Source: Nitrospinota bacterium
GTDB lineage: Bacteria; JAUXIQ01
Assembly (NCBI GenBank): GCA_030620925.1
Contig: JAUXIQ010000149.1
Location: 1 to 5,864 of the forward strand
Direction: 5' to 3'
Length of the DNA stretch: 5,864 nucleotides
The translations under genes were made by a program, and so were the position numbers. The notes beneath the pieces are model-generated. The model ran no database searches. It saw nothing but the letters and a program-made list of their open reading frames with translations, and had not been told where the DNA came from. Positions within the stretch are counted from its first letter, which is position 1. Each line of letters starts with the position of its first letter. Shown here piece by piece: positions 5,318 through 5,864 of this stretch.

Positions 5318-5458
5318 ATGCAGGGGCGCTGCTTGCCGCGCCCAATGGATTTTCACCTGATTTTCATGCCTGTAATATGTGAGGTTAATCGGATTTTCGA
5401 GGCATTAAAGAGGAGGACGAGATGGATTTTGCCGTATCTGAAGAGTATCGTGCGTTGA
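5318..5458 (+). CDS. Possible small ORF/leader peptide overlapping the dehydrogenase start
   Basis: The ATG at 5318 is preceded by GGGAGGAATT, a well-spaced ribosome site. The frame runs 46 codons (MQGRCLPRPM...) to a TGA at 5456-5458 and overlaps the first 37 bases of the acyl-CoA dehydrogenase in another frame. The product is basic and I recognise no family. It could be a translated leader coupled to the downstream gene, or a chance frame; the overlap with a well-supported start and the lack of recognisable conservation argue for caution. Confidence 0.25.
   Translation: MQGRCLPRPMDFHLIFMPVICEVNRIFEALKRRTRWILPYLKSIVR
5324..5343 (+). terminator. Weak hairpin, possible terminator or attenuator after the CinA-type gene
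   Basis: GGGCGC (5324-5329) pairs with GCGCCC (5338-5343) around an 8-base loop. Only a TTTT at 5350-5353 follows, six bases after the stem, so intrinsic termination would be inefficient. Confidence 0.3.
5348..5398. repeat. Three helically phased GATTTTC direct repeats
   Basis: GATTTTC occurs at 5348-5354, 5359-5365 and 5392-5398. The start-to-start distances are 11 and 33 bp, close to one and three turns of B-DNA, which puts all copies on about the same face of the helix. They lie just before the dehydrogenase ribosome site, where a regulator could bind. Confidence 0.45.
5411..5416 (+). promoter_or_regulatory. Ribosome binding site of the acyl-CoA dehydrogenase gene
   Basis: AGGAGG lies five bases before the ATG at 5422 and fixes that start. 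Confidence 0.85.
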
Positions 5459-5864
5459 AGAGAGTGGCCCGCAGGTTCGTGCAGGAAGAGTGCAACCCGC
5501 GGGAAGAAGAAATCGAGCGCAATAACGAATTCCCGAAGGAGTTGATGAAAGAGATGGCCAAGAAGGCCGTGGACATAGGCATCTACGCCCTGGACCAGCC
5601 GGCGGAATACGGGGGCGGAGGGGAAGGGCTGATGTGCAGGGTCATGGTGGCGGAGGAATTCGGCCGGACCACAGACGCCTTCGATTTCCTGCACGCCGGC
5701 GGGGACAGCATGATCGCCCGCTACGGAAGCGATGAGCAGAAGGAAAAATATCTCAGGCCGTTGTGCAACGGCGAGATGTTCGTAGCCATCGGGATGACCG
5801 AGCCCGACGCCGGCTCCGACGTGGCCAGCATCCAGACCACCGCCGAGAAAGACGGCGATAACTA
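5422..5864 (+). CDS. Acyl-CoA dehydrogenase family protein, N-terminal part (3' end outside window)
   Basis: The first 147 residues of an FAD-dependent acyl-CoA dehydrogenase, which introduces the alpha-beta double bond in acyl-CoA thioesters and passes electrons to electron-transfer flavoprotein. The N-terminal alpha domain (about 1-115) starts MDFAVSEEYRALKRVARRF and shows the usual PAEYGGGG (60-67), AEEFGR (77-82) and YGSDEQKEKYLRPLCNGE (101-118) segments. The flavin/substrate-binding signature GMTEPDAGSD is at 124-133, where the beta domain begins. Family members are about 380-400 residues, so roughly 60 percent is missing, including the catalytic base region; substrate range cannot be judged. 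The start is secured by AGGAGG five bases upstream. The gene lies 162 bases downstream of the CinA-type gene on the same strand, and a shared pathway is not evident. Confidence 0.95.
   Translation, partial: MDFAVSEEYRALKRVARRFVQEECNPREEEIERNNEFPKELMKEMAKKAVDIGIYALDQPAEYGGGGEGLMCRVMVAEEFGRTTDAFDFLHAGGDSMIARYGSDEQKEKYLRPLCNGEMFVAIGMTEPDAGSDVASIQTTAEKDGDN

Larger units (their letters stand above)
5260..5421. other. Intergenic region before the acyl-CoA dehydrogenase gene
   Basis: These 162 bases contain a short GC hairpin (5269-5283, CCGCG/CGCGG), a second one (5324-5343), three GATTTTC repeats and a possible small ORF. No clear -35/-10 pair is visible. TAATAT at 5373-5378 could be a -10, but the upstream hexamer (TTTCAC at 5351) is poor. 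It is therefore unclear whether the dehydrogenase has its own promoter or is co-transcribed with the CinA-type gene. Confidence 0.5.

Noticed and set aside
5260-5421. Riboswitch in the gap before the acyl-CoA dehydrogenase
   Set aside because: The short hairpins do not match the conserved cores of TPP, cobalamin, SAM or c-di-GMP riboswitches that I can recall, and there is no clear expression platform.

Overview
The window looks like ordinary chromosome from a diderm (Gram-negative-type) bacterium. The main evidence is a large lipoprotein secretin with AMIN domains, which only makes sense with an outer membrane. Genes have strong GAGGAGG-type Shine-Dalgarno sites. Coding DNA is moderately GC-rich, and one intergenic region is very AT-rich. 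An anaerobic lineage such as Desulfobacterota/Deltaproteobacteria or a relative would fit the gene content, but that is a guess; no rRNA or marker gene here fixes the taxon.

Layout, left to right. (1) The 3' end of a sigma-70 family RNA polymerase sigma factor (+ strand, cut by the left edge; end of region 3 and all of region 4). (2) A shared hairpin terminator at 414-442 between convergent genes. (3) A complete 872-residue type IV pilus secretin of the PilQ/MshL type (- strand), with lipobox, two AMIN domains, Pro/Ala/Lys linker, N0 domain, an N1-like domain carrying a Gly/Asp insertion, and the secretin core. (4) An AT-rich 260-bp leader (3129-3388) with a plausible sigma-70 promoter for the secretin, a palindrome in its spacer and a 9-bp tandem repeat. 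(5) An eIF-2B alpha/beta/delta-like protein (- strand, GTG start) that lacks the catalytic cysteine of the ribose-1,5-bisphosphate and methylthioribose-1-phosphate isomerases. (6) A 173-bp divergent control region with a strong TTGACA-N17-AATAAT promoter and a perfect 7-1-7 inverted repeat. (7) A stand-alone CinA N-terminal-type (COG1058) protein (+ strand, start at 4480). (8) A 162-bp gap with a hairpin, three helically phased GATTTTC repeats and a possible small ORF. (9) The N-terminal 147 residues of an acyl-CoA dehydrogenase, cut by the right edge.

The genes do not form one operon. The secretin is an orphan: no pilM/N/O/P-like gene adjoins it within this window. The eIF-2B-like and CinA-type genes are divergent and share a short control region, which hints at, but does not prove, a common role in ribose-phosphate or ADP-ribose metabolism. 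I found no mobile element, CRISPR array, tRNA, rRNA or defence cassette. The observations most worth checking are the degenerate active site of the eIF-2B-like protein, the palindrome in the divergent promoter region, the lone lipoprotein secretin, and the phased repeats before the acyl-CoA dehydrogenase.
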